Below, in pieces: positions 12,301 to 24,575 of a DNA stretch of 64,000 nucleotides (positions within the stretch are counted from its first letter, which is position 1; the number at the start of each line of letters is the position of its first letter). The notes under the pieces were generated by a model. It was not told the origin of the DNA and did not search any database. It saw only the letters and a list, made by a program, of their open reading frames with translations. The position numbers and the translations under genes were made by a program. Origin of the DNA: Pogostemon cablin (lineage: Eukaryota > Streptophyta > Magnoliopsida > Lamiales > Lamiaceae); the NCBI GenBank assembly GCA_023678885.1, contig CM042955.1, forward strand, positions 36,364,088 to 36,428,087, given 5' to 3'.

Positions 12301-13667
12301 GTAGCTTTAGTGATGAACTGCTCAATTTCCTATCAATGCTGCTAATTTCTCTTCTTGTTGAAGAGAAAGGTGGGGGGGGGGGGGGGGGGGGTTCAAAGGT
12401 TAGGCAAGGTATGGGCAGAGTACGTCGATTCATTGAATCCAGTGTTAACGAAAATTGTTGTTATGACTGTGGTTCACTTCTCACCTTGTATACTCTAATG
12501 TACTGGTGTTCCTTATACTGGTACTGCAGTATAATACAATGCAAATGATGTATGAAACCATATACAAGGCTTTAGAGGAGGTGGGGCTTGAAAAAGAGTA
12601 CGAACCTCAGGATTATTTGAACTTCTTTTGCCTTGGGAATCGTGAGGCTGAAGTCACTGGAAGTAAGCTAGACTCAAAGAGCTCTAATGGAAATACTCCA
12701 CAAGTATGTACATTCTTGTGACTCCTATAGTTTTTTCTAATGATTCATACTCATGTTCTTCATTGCAGTCTGGACTTATGAATGTTTGGTTTGTGTTTCC
12801 ATGTAGGCACTCACTAGGAAAAACAGGCGCTTCATGATCTATGTCCACTCAAAGGGAATGATAGTTGATGATGAATTTGTTTTGATTGGTTCTGCAAATA
12901 TAAATCAACGCTCTCTAGAAGGCACCAGAGACACTGAAATCGCTATGGGTGCTTATCAGCCTCATCATACATGGGCTAGCAAACACTCTAATCCAAAAGG
13001 ACAGGTACATTTATTCTATATCTTGATCACATATGGTAATGCAATGGGTAAGTGAGCTTTTGCATTCTTTCCAGTTTCAATGACTTAATTCTAGATTGCT
13101 TTGCTGTTTTGAAAGATGACAGGAATTTAAAAAAAAAAAATTTTTTTTCTTGTACTCAAATAATTGCATCTCAACTATGGTCTTCAGCTCTTTTTATAGC
13201 TTCCTATTAAGCTGCATGAAATTTGAGGATGTATGATGCTATATCACTTCATTATTTTTCTTGTTCTCGTTTCTTAAACAAAGGAAGGATCCTTTAATGT
13301 ACTGAAGAGATTGGATCTGCAGTTCATCTGCATTGGTTTGATGCAATTATCTTTTTGTGATGGAACTGTCCAGATATATGGATATAGGATGTCACTCTGG
13401 GCGGAGCACACAGGTACTATAGAGAACTGCTTTGATCAACCAGAGAGCCTGGAATGCGTAAGACGTATAAGATGGATGAGCGAGCTGAATTGGAAAGAGT
13501 TTGCAGCAGATGAAATAAGTGACATTCGAGGTCACCTACTAAAGTATCCGGTCGAGGTTGACAGAACAGGAAAAGTGAAGTCCCTTCAGGGCTGTGAAAC
13601 ATTTCCGGACATGGGTGGGAAGATAATAGGCACATTTACAGGCATTCAAGAGAATCTCACCATATGA
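6360..13667 (+). CDS. PLD: Phospholipase D, C2/gamma-type (10 exons)
   Basis: Hydrolyses membrane phospholipids to phosphatidic acid at membranes, in plant stress and lipid signalling. Exons: 6360-7322, 7879-7992, 9002-9196, 9285-9539, 10386-10454, 10534-10681, 10748-10896, 12530-12703, 12807-13004, 13374-13667. All introns are GT-AG and phases agree, giving 852 residues, close to known gamma-type enzymes (about 860). An N-terminal C2 calcium/lipid-binding domain (about residues 25-190) is followed by two catalytic HKD motifs, HHQKSVIVD (H368, K370, D375) and HSKGMIVDD (H703, K705, D710), the conserved IYIENQYF block (about 561-568) and the usual C-terminus ending NLTI. The ATG at 6360 is chosen because no in-frame ATG lies just upstream and MAHL...MSG matches gamma-type starts; beta forms have a longer N-terminal extension. 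Intron 7 is enlarged by insertions. Beta versus gamma subclass is inferred. Confidence 0.95.
9620..9915. mobile_element. MITE in PLD intron 4 (GAGACTGT...ACAGTCTC family)
   Basis: Begins near 'tgagactgtttttac' and ends near 'ttgagacagtttaacacaag', imperfect inverted ends around an AT-rich core containing repeated 'tatcacttttcat'. The same insertion sits at the corresponding intron of the second PLD copy (24340-24575), so it predates the gene duplication. Further relatives occur at 22404-22987 and 30419-30625. Confidence 0.5.
11510..11765. mobile_element. AT-rich inverted-repeat element in PLD intron 7
   Basis: The left part 'gtttagtcattttatgtcag...' is roughly mirrored by the right part ending 'attattggactaaatt', with homopolymer A runs in the centre. 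The same structure is present in the second copy (about 26250-26480). It resembles a small palindromic MITE; no target duplication was identified. Confidence 0.4.
11850..12062 (-). pseudogene. Fragment of a GDT1-like (UPF0016) transporter gene inside PLD intron 7
   Basis: Read on the minus strand the stretch encodes an ITIATIGLAADENP-type block, then VLGGILGQALCTVAAVGGKSLA, then QISIKIAAFSGGVFF, followed by a stop. This matches the last transmembrane segments and C-terminus of plant GDT1-like proteins (UPF0016, cation/proton exchangers for calcium or manganese). Only the final part is present, with no upstream exons nearby and no start, so it is a non-functional captured or retroposed piece. 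It lies antisense to the PLD transcript. The second PLD copy lacks it because its deletion spans this interval. Confidence 0.7.
12372..12391 (+). repeat. Poly-G tract (20 G)
   Basis: An uninterrupted run of 20 G in PLD intron 7, preceded by AAAGGT. Such a run is very unusual in AT-rich intron sequence. It could form a G-quadruplex or be length-variable; its exact length is also error-prone in sequencing. Confidence 0.9.
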
Positions 13668-14073
13668 ACAAAACCTCCAGCATTCTCATATTTTAAACTT
13701 TTCAGGTAAGTGGGGACTGTATTTTTCTGGCTTCATATATCAGGGGATGTTTGTTATTTCTAGATTTTGAAATTGAGGGGATTGGAAATATTGTGAATAA
13801 TAAAATATTGATACATTCCTGTGTAACACCGTGAGAAAGATCTTTTTAACCCATTAATATTAAAACAATGACAATCACTTTGGTGTGCTCACTCCTCTTT
13901 CTCTCTCTCCAGTCATGTTTCTCTCTTCTCTTTCTTTCTCTGTATACCTGACCTCTTCCTTCTCTCACCACACTGATTCTCTCTCCAAATTTCAACCTCC
14001 AGCAGCGGCTATGAGCGACTTCCAATGGTGGTCGACTCCGGGGAGTTTGGTCAATGAAGAATGTACTCTTTGA
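13668..14073 (+). other. Downstream region of PLD copy 1
   Basis: Follows the PLD stop codon and is conserved to about 13960 with the region downstream of copy 2 (26930-27290), including a CT-rich stretch of 'ctctctcc' type. It probably holds the 3' UTR and polyadenylation signals; candidates such as the 'aataataaaa' at about 13796 are not decisive. It ends at the 8-bp target duplication CTCTTTGA of the hAT element. Confidence 0.5.
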
Positions 14074-15115
14074 CAGGGTCAGGTGTGCACCGAACCGACG
14101 AAATCCAAAAAACCAAATTTTTATCCAAATATTTTTAGCAAATCGAAAATCCAACTGAATTCTTCGAAACCGAATTTAACCAAATCGAAATGTTTCGGTT
14201 GGTTATATCGGTCAACCGAACCAAACCCATCTGTATTTTTTTTTTAAATTTAAAAACGTGTAAAAACCAAAAATTACAAAATCACATTTCAACTTTCACA
14301 TCCTGTAAACACCATTACAAATTTTACCACCTTTCCTAGAACCCAACTTGTAATCATCAGCAGAAATTTAACATTCACATTGCAAACCCCATTTACTGAT
14401 TTACAACATTCACATTAATACAACAAAATAGTCCAGGAACTCAAGCAAGATCAATAGTAAAAAATAAACATTATTGTTTCTATTTATGCAATATATATTC
14501 TGCAACAATCAAAAAAGAAGAAAACTAAAAACACACACAATAACAATTCAACTCGCTCAAGAAATCAACTAAAGGAAAGAGGAATCAATTAAGAAAAATA
14601 GTTTAGCAACTATGTTTGGAAGGCTCCGAGTAGATAAGAGGTTCAAGACTACTGCCGGCGGAGGCGTTGCCGAGAAAATGGTGACTGGATAAATTAATTA
14701 GAAATTTATAGAGGCAACATATTTCTAGGAGGAGAAGAGCACAAGGTATGAACCAGGATGCTTGGACGGAATGCGTCGCCGGAGCTGGAGAAGATGATAC
14801 CGGAAGTGGCCGTGTTAAGAGAAAGGGAAAAGATTTGCCATGGATTAAGATTAGAGAGCGGTGTAGCTGCTGTTGACTAAAGGAAAATAAGAAATGGGAC
14901 TAAGGGCTAGGGTTGCTTATATATGAATGAATATTACTCATATTTCGGTTCGGTTCGGTTAACCGATTTTTTAATAACCTAAAATCAAAAATCGAACCGA
15001 AAACAAAAAATCTCATTTTGAAAATCGAACCGTAAACATAAAACTGAACCAATTTATTTAGTTCGATTTGGTTTGATCGATTAATTCGATTTTGACCAAA
15101 ATTTATACACTTCTA
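14074..15115. mobile_element. Non-autonomous hAT-type element
   Basis: Flanked by perfect 8-bp duplications CTCTTTGA at 14066-14073 and 15116-15123, the size typical of hAT transposons. The element begins CAGGGTCAGGTGTGCACC and its other end in reverse complement begins TAGAAGTGTATAAA, a loose YAG-type inverted terminus. Sub-terminal regions are rich in CGGTTCGGTT and CCGAACC motifs in inverted orientation (about 14088-14225 and 14940-15070). The 1042-bp interior has no transposase. A GC-richer section near 14650-14880 could be of gene origin but was not identified. Confidence 0.75.
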
Positions 15116-15169
15116 CTCTTTGAGTCTGAATCATTAGAAAAAAACTATTAATTGGGTCTTTATAATAAA

Positions 15170-16743
15170 CTAGCATTTGACCCGTGCGTTGCACGGAAAT
15201 AAGTTATCATAATGTTATTGATTTTTATTTAATAATTAGAATTCTATTTGAATAAAAATAAATTATGTGTATGTAACTATTTTTTTATATTATTTAAATT
15301 CTACGTTATTATTTTTGAAATTTTTAATATCTCGAACTTATAAGTTGTGATATGGTGATTGGAGTACTTCATTCTTCCTACGAATGTTGTTACATTTTAC
15401 TGTGTTGTGTGTAGCTCCATGGAGATATATTTTGATTATATTGTGTATGCCTCATTTATCAAAAATAAAAAAATATAACAATATTTGCGAGACGCCTTAT
15501 TTAGTAAAATGTAACAACACTCATTGGAAAATATATTCCATTTGTCCCACCCAATTTATATTAAAATATATATATTCTCTTCGTCCCATGAGTGTTATCA
15601 CATTTTATTAAATAATGCATCCAAAAAATATTGTTACATTTTTCTTTTTGATAAATAATACCCACACAAAACAATTAATATACCTTCATGGAACAACGCA
15701 CAACAATAATACAACTATTCACTATACTATACATTAAAATATTATATTATATTTTTCAGTCCACTACACATTAAACACATAGATATATAAAATATATCTA
15801 AAAATACGTTTTCTATAGTATATAAAGTTCACAAAAAATATATACTTCCTTCGTCCCAAAAAATATATAGTATATAAAGTTCACAAAAAATATATACTTC
15901 ACAAAAAATTTTATATTAAAAATGGCATTAATTTAAAATTTAATAATTAAACAAATATATTCCCTTCATCTCATCCAATTTGTATTAAAAAAATATATTC
16001 CCTTCGTTCCATAAGTATTGTCACATTTTACTAAATAATAATGCGTCCCTCAAATATTGTTACATTTATATTTTTGATAAATGAGACTCATGCCGAAACG
16101 ATCAATATATCTTCATGGGACCTCCACACAATACTAATAAGTACCCACTATACATTAAAATGTTGGCAAAGATTTATGTGAGACCGTCTCACGTAAGCCT
16201 ATATATATAGCATATGTATGAGGTTTTATATTGTGATGATATGTATATTTAGTTTAGTTCTTTTATGTGTAATGAATTAAATAGTTTTTAATTGAATCGA
16301 TGTTATACGTATCCTTATTCTTTTTTCTGTATAATAAATTAATGTAAATATAAAAAATCAACAATTTTAAAATTTTTATTTATATTTATATTTCATTACG
16401 TAAACATATGTTATAATAATTTCAAATAATGTCTTAATTACTTAATTCTATCTTCAAATACAACCTAAATTTTTCAATAATTAACTCAAATTGAAACAAA
16501 TTTCAAATATTGAAAAAAAATATGCATACAAAAGTATTGTCTTTAATTTTAATTATTTTGTTGGACATAAAATTATTATGATTAAAATGATAGTAAAATA
16601 ATTAAATGTATTTATTTAAGGAAATAAATGAGTGGTGAGAAATTGAAGAGAAATTGAGAAAAAGTGAGAAATTGAAGATATTTTGACCAAATTTTGAGCG
16701 GGAAAAAATATGTTGACTTTAGGTGTTGTTATATAGATATAGA
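15170..16743 (-). mobile_element. Non-autonomous Helitron
   Basis: On the minus strand the element ends with a hairpin (CCGTGC-AAC-GCACGG, plus-strand 15182-15196) about ten bases before CTAG, followed by T. This is the hallmark 3' terminus of Helitrons. The opposite end on the minus strand starts TCTATATCTATATAACAAC directly after A. Left and right flanks are thus A and T, consistent with insertion into an AT dinucleotide without target duplication. No Rep/helicase coding is present. The interior contains decayed Stowaway-like stretches such as 'tcttcgtcccatgagtg' near 15580 and 'cccttcgttccataag' near 16000. Confidence 0.6.
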
Positions 16744-17341
16744 TTGAGTTAATATGAACAAGTTTTTGGATTACTCTTTATATTGATTTGTTTATGTTAT
16801 ATTCTGTTTCGTCAACAACTTTCTAGATTACTCTTTTTTATTAATTATGTTACTCTTTATAATAATTTGAGTTATTATAAACTAACTTTTGAATTATTCT
16901 TTATGTTGATTTGTTTATGTCTTGTCTGGTGAATAAAGTTATTTTCTTTTTAATTTTATTAATTGAGTTACTCTTTATAATGAATTGTGTTACTCTTATA
17001 AATAATTAAGTTATTCTTTAATTTAAGATTCTGATTCTCTGAAAATTAAACCGTCAAGAATAAGAGAGATTTTTTTTTGAATAATATCAAACAACCACTT
17101 TTATCCATGACTGTTAATATTGAAATTATAATAATGCTCATAATTCCAATCGTTGATATACATATAGAGAGAGAAATTTTAGTGATAATCAAATTTGAGA
17201 AAATAAAAATATGAAGTGGGTTTATCTGTTGGAGTGAGAGAAACGCGAGGTGATGTCATAGCGTGTACAATAGGAACGGTAGAGTGTGTAGTGTTACATT
17301 TATTTTTAAGCCTTAAGTGGTCATCACTAACATCTTCGAAG
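16744..17341. other. AT-rich intergenic DNA, no gene seen
   Basis: Very AT-rich sequence with repeated 'gttactctttataa' type words between 16770 and 17000. No open frame or RNA gene could be recognised. Confidence 0.6.
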
Positions 17342-17594
17342 TAGTCCATTCGTCTCATGAAAAAAATTATATTTATTGTTTGTACGGAGATTAAAGAATA
17401 TAATATTTTAAAGTATAGTGGATTGAGAAATATAATATTTTAATGTGGTAGGTGTATTAGTGTTATGTGTGGCCCCATTGAAATATGTTAATTGTTTTGT
17501 GTGGATCCCATCTATAAAATAAATGAAATGTAAATCTTTTGGTGGGACGCTCTAATTAGTAAAATGTGACTATTGTGACGGGACGGAGAGAGTA
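17342..17594. mobile_element. Stowaway-like MITE
   Basis: Starts TAGTCCATTCGTCTCATG and ends GACGGGACGGAGAGAGTA with TA at both borders; about 250 bp and non-coding. Confidence 0.65.
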
Positions 17595-18589
17595 TATCAA
17601 TAGACAACACAATCATGGACAGATTTTTCATACTCAAATTGCTGTTAAAATTGAATAACTAGAGAATGCGAAAAGCATTCAAAAAAAAAAAATTGAACTT
17701 GAGAAGAAAACATTGAGAATTTCTGACAAGTGAGAAGCCATACTTGATTATAGACAAGAATTTTTTAGAAATCAAAAGCCATACCTATAAGAATTTGCAT
17801 AATTCCGAGTGAAATATTTCTTTGTTATTTGTAGCTAAAGAAAGAATCCCCTTGAAGATTCACAATCTCACATATATAAAAGTGATTGGACTTGAAGAAT
17901 TTCCTTGAAAGATTCACTATCTAACCTACGTTGACAACCTTGGGTTAGCAGAATTTCCTTAAATCCAATTACAGAAGGCAAAAGCTCCTGCGTCCCGGGA
18001 CACGGTCTGTCCCCATGTAAACACAACCATTCCCCTCCCTATTCTATTTAAACCTATGTACTGCTAGATATTTTAAATTATAAAAGGACATGTAAATTGC
18101 AAAGAGACACATATCTAAATCCGTATGCAGGCACAAGAGACTCACTCAATAGAGAATATGAATGTGGATTAAAAATTAGCGTTCCCCTTAATTAAATTGA
18201 ATTGGCAGAACAAATGTTCTCCTTCAATTAAAAAATATTAGAACATTACTATATAATTTAATTGAATTCAATTCATTTAGTTTAATTAAATTTTAATTTT
18301 GATAAATTTATATAGTATAAAAAAAAGATAAAAACTCTTGTGTCCCGACATACGAATTTAAACCCGTGTGCTCAAGTTCGATCCTGCTTTTATTAAATTT
18401 TTTTATTTTTTTAATTTATATAAATGATTCGCTTAATAAATATAGTAGATTGGACGCATGGTCTAGTACATACGCCCCACACAAAAGATACTAACTCAGA
18501 TTTATTTAATTTTAATAAAATGGACATTTTTTATGATTATAAAAAAAAAAAATTGAGACAAAAATATAATCAGGTAAAAAAAAAGAAGA
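17595..18589. other. Intergenic DNA between the PLD copies, no gene seen
   Basis: AT-rich and non-coding. The words 'gtgtcccgacatacg' and 'agttcgatcctgc' near 18340-18390 faintly recall a tRNA-type B box, but no A box or tRNA fold was found, so nothing is called. Confidence 0.5.
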
Positions 18590-19470
18590 AAAAGTGAGCG
18601 ATGAAAAGTCTTGGTCCACCGTGAGTTCCATTGTCCCCGACCTTCTGGAAGCCATTCTTGACTCTCCAGTCTCCATCTCCAGAGGCCCCTTTTGATTTTT
18701 CCTGTAATCCTGTGTTCTTCGCTTCTCTACTCTAATCTATCACTCTCCCTTGATGACGAACCACTGGACAAGGATGATTTTGAATAGTAAATGGGGTGGA
18801 GCTTTCACCACTCGCAACATTCCCTCATTACCCTCGTATCGTCTTCACAGACTCTTCTTCGCTCATTCTGTCCCTATTCATGACTTCTTGAACGACACCG
18901 TCCCATGTTTTGTTGGTGAAGGTTACAGCCATCACTTGTATATTCGACCTTTCAACTTGCTTGAAAATTTAATATCAACTCAGCTTGAATTCTCTCTCAT
19001 CGCCCCCATCCACTTCATTTCTCTCTCCTTTGTTTATTCTGCTCAAACTCTTGTTATGCCAAGCTGCGTTGTTTTGTATCTGTGTTGTAGTGATTTTCTG
19101 GAGTAGCAGGGCGTTAGACCTTGCTTCTTGATTCAGATTACTCATCAGGGTTGTTCTGATATTCGATTTTGACGTTTTGTTTTCACTTTCTGAGTAAGTG
19201 GCTTGTACATTCTTGATATCAACAAGATAAGTCTTTGCACTCTTACGTTTTCAGCATCTTTGAGCACAATCTAGATAGATACATTATAGTAAATCTTTCT
19301 ATTTTTCAACCTTTGATAATAATCAGATAGCACATGCCATATGTTGTTATTGTGACACCATATTAATCGAACACCGAATCTTGATGAATTTACAATCTGT
19401 TAGTTTATGTTGAACTGCTAAGTTAATGTGAAAGAATAGCTCATTGGGAAGTAACAAGGTGATATCCAAC
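18590..19470 (+). other. Leader region of PLD copy 2 (duplicate of 5440-6359)
   Basis: Matches the region upstream of copy 1 from the 'cttggtccacc' block to the start codon, with scattered substitutions and small indels. One example is loss of a segment around 'ggctctcctggaac', giving a shorter spacing near 19200. It marks the left side of the tandem duplication. Confidence 0.6.
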
Positions 19471-21719
19471 ATGGCTCACTTAAAATATTCTGATTCGATG
19501 TCTGGGAGCTCACAACACGGACAAGGCGTGCAATTTATGCCATTCAAGACCTCAACTGGGTCACTCAGAGTGTTGTTGTTGCATGGGAATTTGGATATTT
19601 GGGTGAGGGAAGCTAAAAATCTTCCAAATATGGATTTATTCCACAAAAACTTGGGTGATATGTTTGGGAGGTTATCTGGGAAGTTTATGTCTAAAGTGGA
19701 AGGAACCACACCTCCCAAGATTACAAGTGATCCCTACGTAACTACATCGGTATCTGATGCTGTGGTTGGTCGCACTTTTGTGATTAGTAACTCCGAGAAC
19801 CCTGTTTGGAGCCAGCATTTTTACGTCCCAGTGGCACATTACTGTGCAGAAGTTCACTTTGTTGTGAAAGACAGTGATATTGTTGGATCTCAGATTATAG
19901 GGGCTGTCGGGGTCCCGTAGAACAGTTGATCTCAGGTGAAAGAATCCAGGGAACTTGTCCGATTCTTGGTGCAAGTGGGAAGCAATGCAATCCGGGGGCT
20001 GTTTTGAGCCTTTCAATTCAATCCATACCGATGGATAAGGTGCCCATTTATCATGGTGGAGTAGGAGGTGATCTTTCGTACCAGGGCGTGCTGGGTACTT
20101 ATTTTCCTGTTCGAAAGGGGGGAACGGTGAAGCTCTATCAGGATGCTCACGCGGATGATGATTTGCTTCCCAAGTTGTGTTTAGCTAATTGGAGGCTGTA
20201 TCAGCACGGGCATTGCTGGCGCGATATTTATGATGCAATATGTCAGGCTCGTCGCCTCATTTACATCACGGGGTGGTCTGTTTACCACCTGGTTCGGCTT
20301 GTGAGGGATGGCCCTGATGCATCCAATACTACTTTGGGTAAGATCTTGAAAGATAAATCTCAGGAAGGTGTAAGGGTGCTTCTCATGGTATGGGATGATC
20401 CTACCTCCAAAAGCATATTGGGCTATAAAACTGTAAGAACCATCTATTCCTTGCTTCAAAATTATATGCATTTATTGATACAAGATGCTTGCTAGTTGCT
20501 ACCATCATTTTGTCGGTGAATGGTGATATGTTGATGCAATACTTTACTGATAACTATACCGGTGCTAATGTATGTTCTGGTAATTTATTTGGCTTCTAAT
20601 TTGGTGAACTGGCTGGTGGCTACAACTTCTAATCCTTTATTTACCCTTGGCGGTATCATAAATAATATCCATAGCCTCTGTATTTCCAGTGTCATTTTGA
20701 TATTTCATCTTTCATGTCACTAGTTGTACAAGTGAGAGATGAGAAAAGTTGACTGTTTAAAATTTTTCTTTTTGGGCTTAGATTTCTTTTCTCTCATCCA
20801 AAGGTGCAATGCATAAGATGATATACCATAATGTTACAGGAGATTCAAACCAATTAAAAACAGAAACATGAAATATCTTACCTTAATTTCGGCTCTGTAT
20901 ATATATGACCATTAGTATCAACAACAATCAGTCAGGAGGTATGCTTCTTGTTTTTTAATCCAGCTTTTATTTACATTCAGGAAGGCAAAATGGATACAAG
21001 TGACGAAGAAACACGGCATTATTTTAAGCATTCATCTGTGCAACTGCTGCTGTGTCCTCGAACTGCTAGGAAAGGCAGCTGGGTAAAAAAGCAGGTTCGA
21101 TCTAGCATCCTCTTCTCAATATCATAGAAAATCAGTAAGCTTGGCATCCGACACAATTTTTCGTGACATGATTTAACAACACAAAAACTTCATAAGTTAG
21201 ATGAGTTTGTTTTTTTACTTAATAATAAAAATGATAGTACTAAAAAATGTGAGCGTCATGTCATTGTTTAAATTTATTGTTTAAAATGATAAAGTGATTA
21301 TCTAAAGAAAAACTAAAAAAATGTAATGTTGGTATAATTAATTTTGGACATTTTTTGTATCACTTTAAATTTCTTTTGCATCTCTTTAAAGGCACAAGTG
21401 AAATTGACTCTGAATGCTTGTCTTATGAAATGAATGGGTAGGACTATGTCACATAAAACTTCCCCATCTTCTTGATATATTTTGATTTATGCTAATTTGC
21501 ATGATTCATACTAGAATACCACATCCTCAATTTAATTTTGAACTCAAGTGTACTTTATGTAATCTGTGTACTAACATGATTGTTTCATATATACTCTTGC
21601 AATGCTTCCCTTAATTTACATATTGATAGATACTAATGTCATTTTGGTTGATTCCCCTAGTCTTGTTCGTACTAGCACTTAGGTGAGACTAGAGTAGTTT
21701 CGTTCATACCTAGCCACCC

Positions 21720-22000
21720 ATCCAAAATGTTTCGCCCACTTTCGGAATGCTCTTGCTGCATTCAGAGTATTTTACATGCATCTGGGCTCTCCGCTAACCT
21801 TCTAGAGCATGCTACCTCATTCCGATGCCTTCCCAACACATCCAGATCGCTCCAGACATCCCCATGTTTGTCCAAGATATTATCCTTGCCTTTGAGATCG
21901 CCGTTAAAATATATTTTTGGTGCACCCCTGCCACATACTCGATCCTTTCTTTTCATAAGCGGGCATTAACAACGTGCTCCTAGTATTCACTTTGACAACT
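21720..22000. other. Unidentified GC-richer insert in copy-2 intron 2
   Basis: Absent from copy 1. It carries open frames of about 80 codons on the plus strand (21727-21969) and 64 on the minus (21762-21956) that I do not recognise. Its composition differs from the surrounding intron, so it may be a fragment of a transposon or captured gene. Confidence 0.3.
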
Positions 22001-22022
22001 TAGTAATCGTTAAATTAAAAAT

Positions 22023-22301
22023 TACTCCCTCTAACCCATGTGTCTTACTTTCCGTTTTCGTCCGTCCCACAATAAATGTCTCACTCCAAAAATAAAAACT
22101 TCACATCAACATATAAACTCAAAATATATCATAATATCAAATTTATCACTCTCACCTAACACACACTACATACTTTATAATTTATTTATTATATAAAAAG
22201 ACTACACTACCCTCTATAAGTCAATAAAGTTGGCCAAAAAGTAACTTTTTTTAAACTCTGTGTTTACAATAACTAGGGTACTTATTATGAGACGGAGAAT
22301 A
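22023..22301. mobile_element. Stowaway-like MITE (degenerate right end)
   Basis: Starts TACTCCCTCTAACCCATG and ends TGAGACGGAGAATA. The left terminus is close to the Stowaway consensus and the right has drifted. It lies in intron 2 of PLD copy 2 and not in copy 1, so it inserted after the duplication. Confidence 0.55.
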
Positions 22302-22403
22302 TTAGTTATTTTAATAAAATATTATATAAAAATAAAATTTTTAATGAGATCATGCGACTCGAGTTGTAAGACATTACCAAAATTTATTAGTTTATGCAAA
22401 CAC

Positions 22404-22987
22404 TTGTGTGAGACTGTTTCACGAAATAAGTTATGTTGAAACGGATAAGAAGTGATAACATTTCAATAAAAAGTGATAAATAATTGACAAAAAAGGATAA
22501 CCATTCTGTTTCTGTGAACAATTTCATGAACAATTTATAGTATAAATGAAAAGTGATAATATCTCCCATAAAAGGTGATAACATCTTTACTGAGAAGTAA
22601 TAACTAATTAAAAAAAAGAAATATGGCCTCAAGTAGGGGTGTAAATGAGTCAACTCGAGCCAAATGTAGAATTGTTCTTTTTGTTTGAAATATTATTGAG
22701 CTTCAAAATATATGTTTGAGCTTATGTGATAAGCTATCGAGGAGCTTGAACGAGCTTTAATCAAGTCAGTACGAGCTGAACTCGAGTAGTTTGATAATTT
22801 TACACTTAAGCTCGAGCTCAAGCTGAGCTTTTTGTCTTATCAAACACAAAAGTGTGAACAAATTTGTTTGATATCTTTATCAAATCGAGTTCAAACGAGC
22901 TTTTAGCGAACGATCTCGAGTCGAGTATCGAGTAGTTTGGTTTGATTTTCAGCCCTACTCTCAAGTGAGACTGTCTCACACAAGTGT
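22404..22987. mobile_element. MITE of the GTGAGACTGT family, split by a hAT MITE
   Basis: Left end 'cacttgtgtgagactgtttc' and right end 'gagactgtctcacacaagtg' are inverted repeats of each other. The interior has repeated 'aagtgataa' words as in the related intron-4 and 30419 copies. The element is interrupted at 22634-22957. Confidence 0.6.
22634..22957. mobile_element. Short hAT-type MITE nested in another MITE
   Basis: Begins TAGGGGTGTAAATGAG and ends TTTTCAGCCCTA, the usual inverted ends of small plant hAT elements. The flanks GCCTCAAG and CTCTCAAG agree at six of eight positions. The interior has repeated 'cgagctcaagc' and 'tcgagt' words. Length 324 bp, non-coding. Confidence 0.65.
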
Positions 22988-24339
22988 AGTCGTTAGTTTG
23001 TTACAATTTTATATATTTGACCAATATCATAATTTAATTAAAATTAAGTATACATGAAATGATAGGGAGTTTGCATCCTATTTTTACAAAATTACTCTTT
23101 AGTAAGTGAAAAATTAATTTGTAGAGAGATTAACTATTACTCTTCTGAATGACATCTCAACAAGAATATAAAAATATCACAATATTTCAGAATTTGAAGA
23201 GTAATAGTATTTTTTTATTCAAAAGGGTTATAGTTCATCTCTCTAAAGAGTAAATTTTCATATACTAAAGAGTAGTAAGTTATATTTTTCATTCAAAAGG
23301 GTAATAATTCATTTCTCTATAAAGTAATTTTGCATGTGATGAGGCCAAGAAAAATAGTGCTGCGCCAATAAATCCATGAGAAATTATTTTATTGAATTCA
23401 GACAAAATAGATCAGTTATTCAATTATTTAAACAAGTGGAAAATAGAGAGAAGAATTCTAAATGACTCAACTAATATTCTAACATATAACTGACTAACCA
23501 ATAAAGGTTAGTTGCATTTAATCTAGCTTTTATTAACTCTAACAAAGTTGAAGTTGTGAAAGAGGAAGTAATATTTTAATATGGATATGAGTGTGTACTA
23601 ATGCAAGATTCTAAATCTACAGTTTTTTTAAGAAAATGATAGTGTTACACGCGAGAAAGAAAAAAAAAAGAATTATATTTTGTTCAGAAGAGAGTGATTT
23701 ATTTGTTGTTTTTTGGCATCAGGAAACAGTAATCTATACTCATCATCAGAAAAGTGTGATAGTGGATAGTGATGCAGGCAATTACAGGAGAAAGATCATA
23801 GCATTTGTTGGAGGCCTTGACCTCTTCAAGGGGAGATACGACACCCAAAAGCACTCTTTGTACGCCACATTGCAAACTGTTCACAAAGAGGATTATCATA
23901 ACCTGAATTTCACCATAAGACTCGCTTATTTTGATATGATTATGGAGATAAATATAAAGAAATTTAAAATTTTCGTATGAAGAAGAGTGAATGGTGCATT
24001 TTAGGGGCAGAGTGATGGATGTCCACGAGAGCCATGGCATGATCTACACTGTAGAATTGATGGTCCAGCTGCATATGATGTTCTGACCAACTTTGAAGAG
24101 CGTTGGTTGAAGGCCTCAAAGCGCCTCAGAAAATGAAAGCTTCGTTGGATGATTCATTACTCAAACTTGAAAGAATCCCTGATGTCATGGGAATTACGGA
24201 GGCTGAGAGTGACGCCCGAAGAGAAGCTGATCAAGAGGGTTGGCATGTACAGGTACGTGGGGAAAAATTCTATATATCGAGATTTTCGGTACCATGTAGT
24301 TTCGAACAAAAAGATATTGGATACACTAAAAAAAATGAG

Positions 24340-24575
24340 CAGCACTTATGTGAGACTGTTTTTACTCTTTCTTAATTAGTAATATATTTATTTTTTATCA
24401 AAATGCCTCGTAAAAAAATTATTTTTTATTAAAACTGTTTTCAGTTTTCATTTATACTACGTATTGTTCATTTGGACACTTATCATTTTCCTTCATTCTG
24501 GTTTCACTTTTTATTAATATATTATCACTCTTTATCCATCTCACGAAATTCAATCCGTGAGATAGTGTTACACAA
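24340..24575. mobile_element. MITE in PLD copy-2 intron 4, orthologous to 9620-9915
   Basis: Same ends ('tgtgagactgtttttac' and 'gtgagatagtgttacacaag') and same position relative to the exon 4 donor as in copy 1, so it was duplicated together with the gene. Confidence 0.5.

Noticed and set aside
18330..18500. tRNA or SINE suggested by 'agttcgatcctgc'
   Set aside because: Only a weak B-box-like word; no A box or cloverleaf on either strand.
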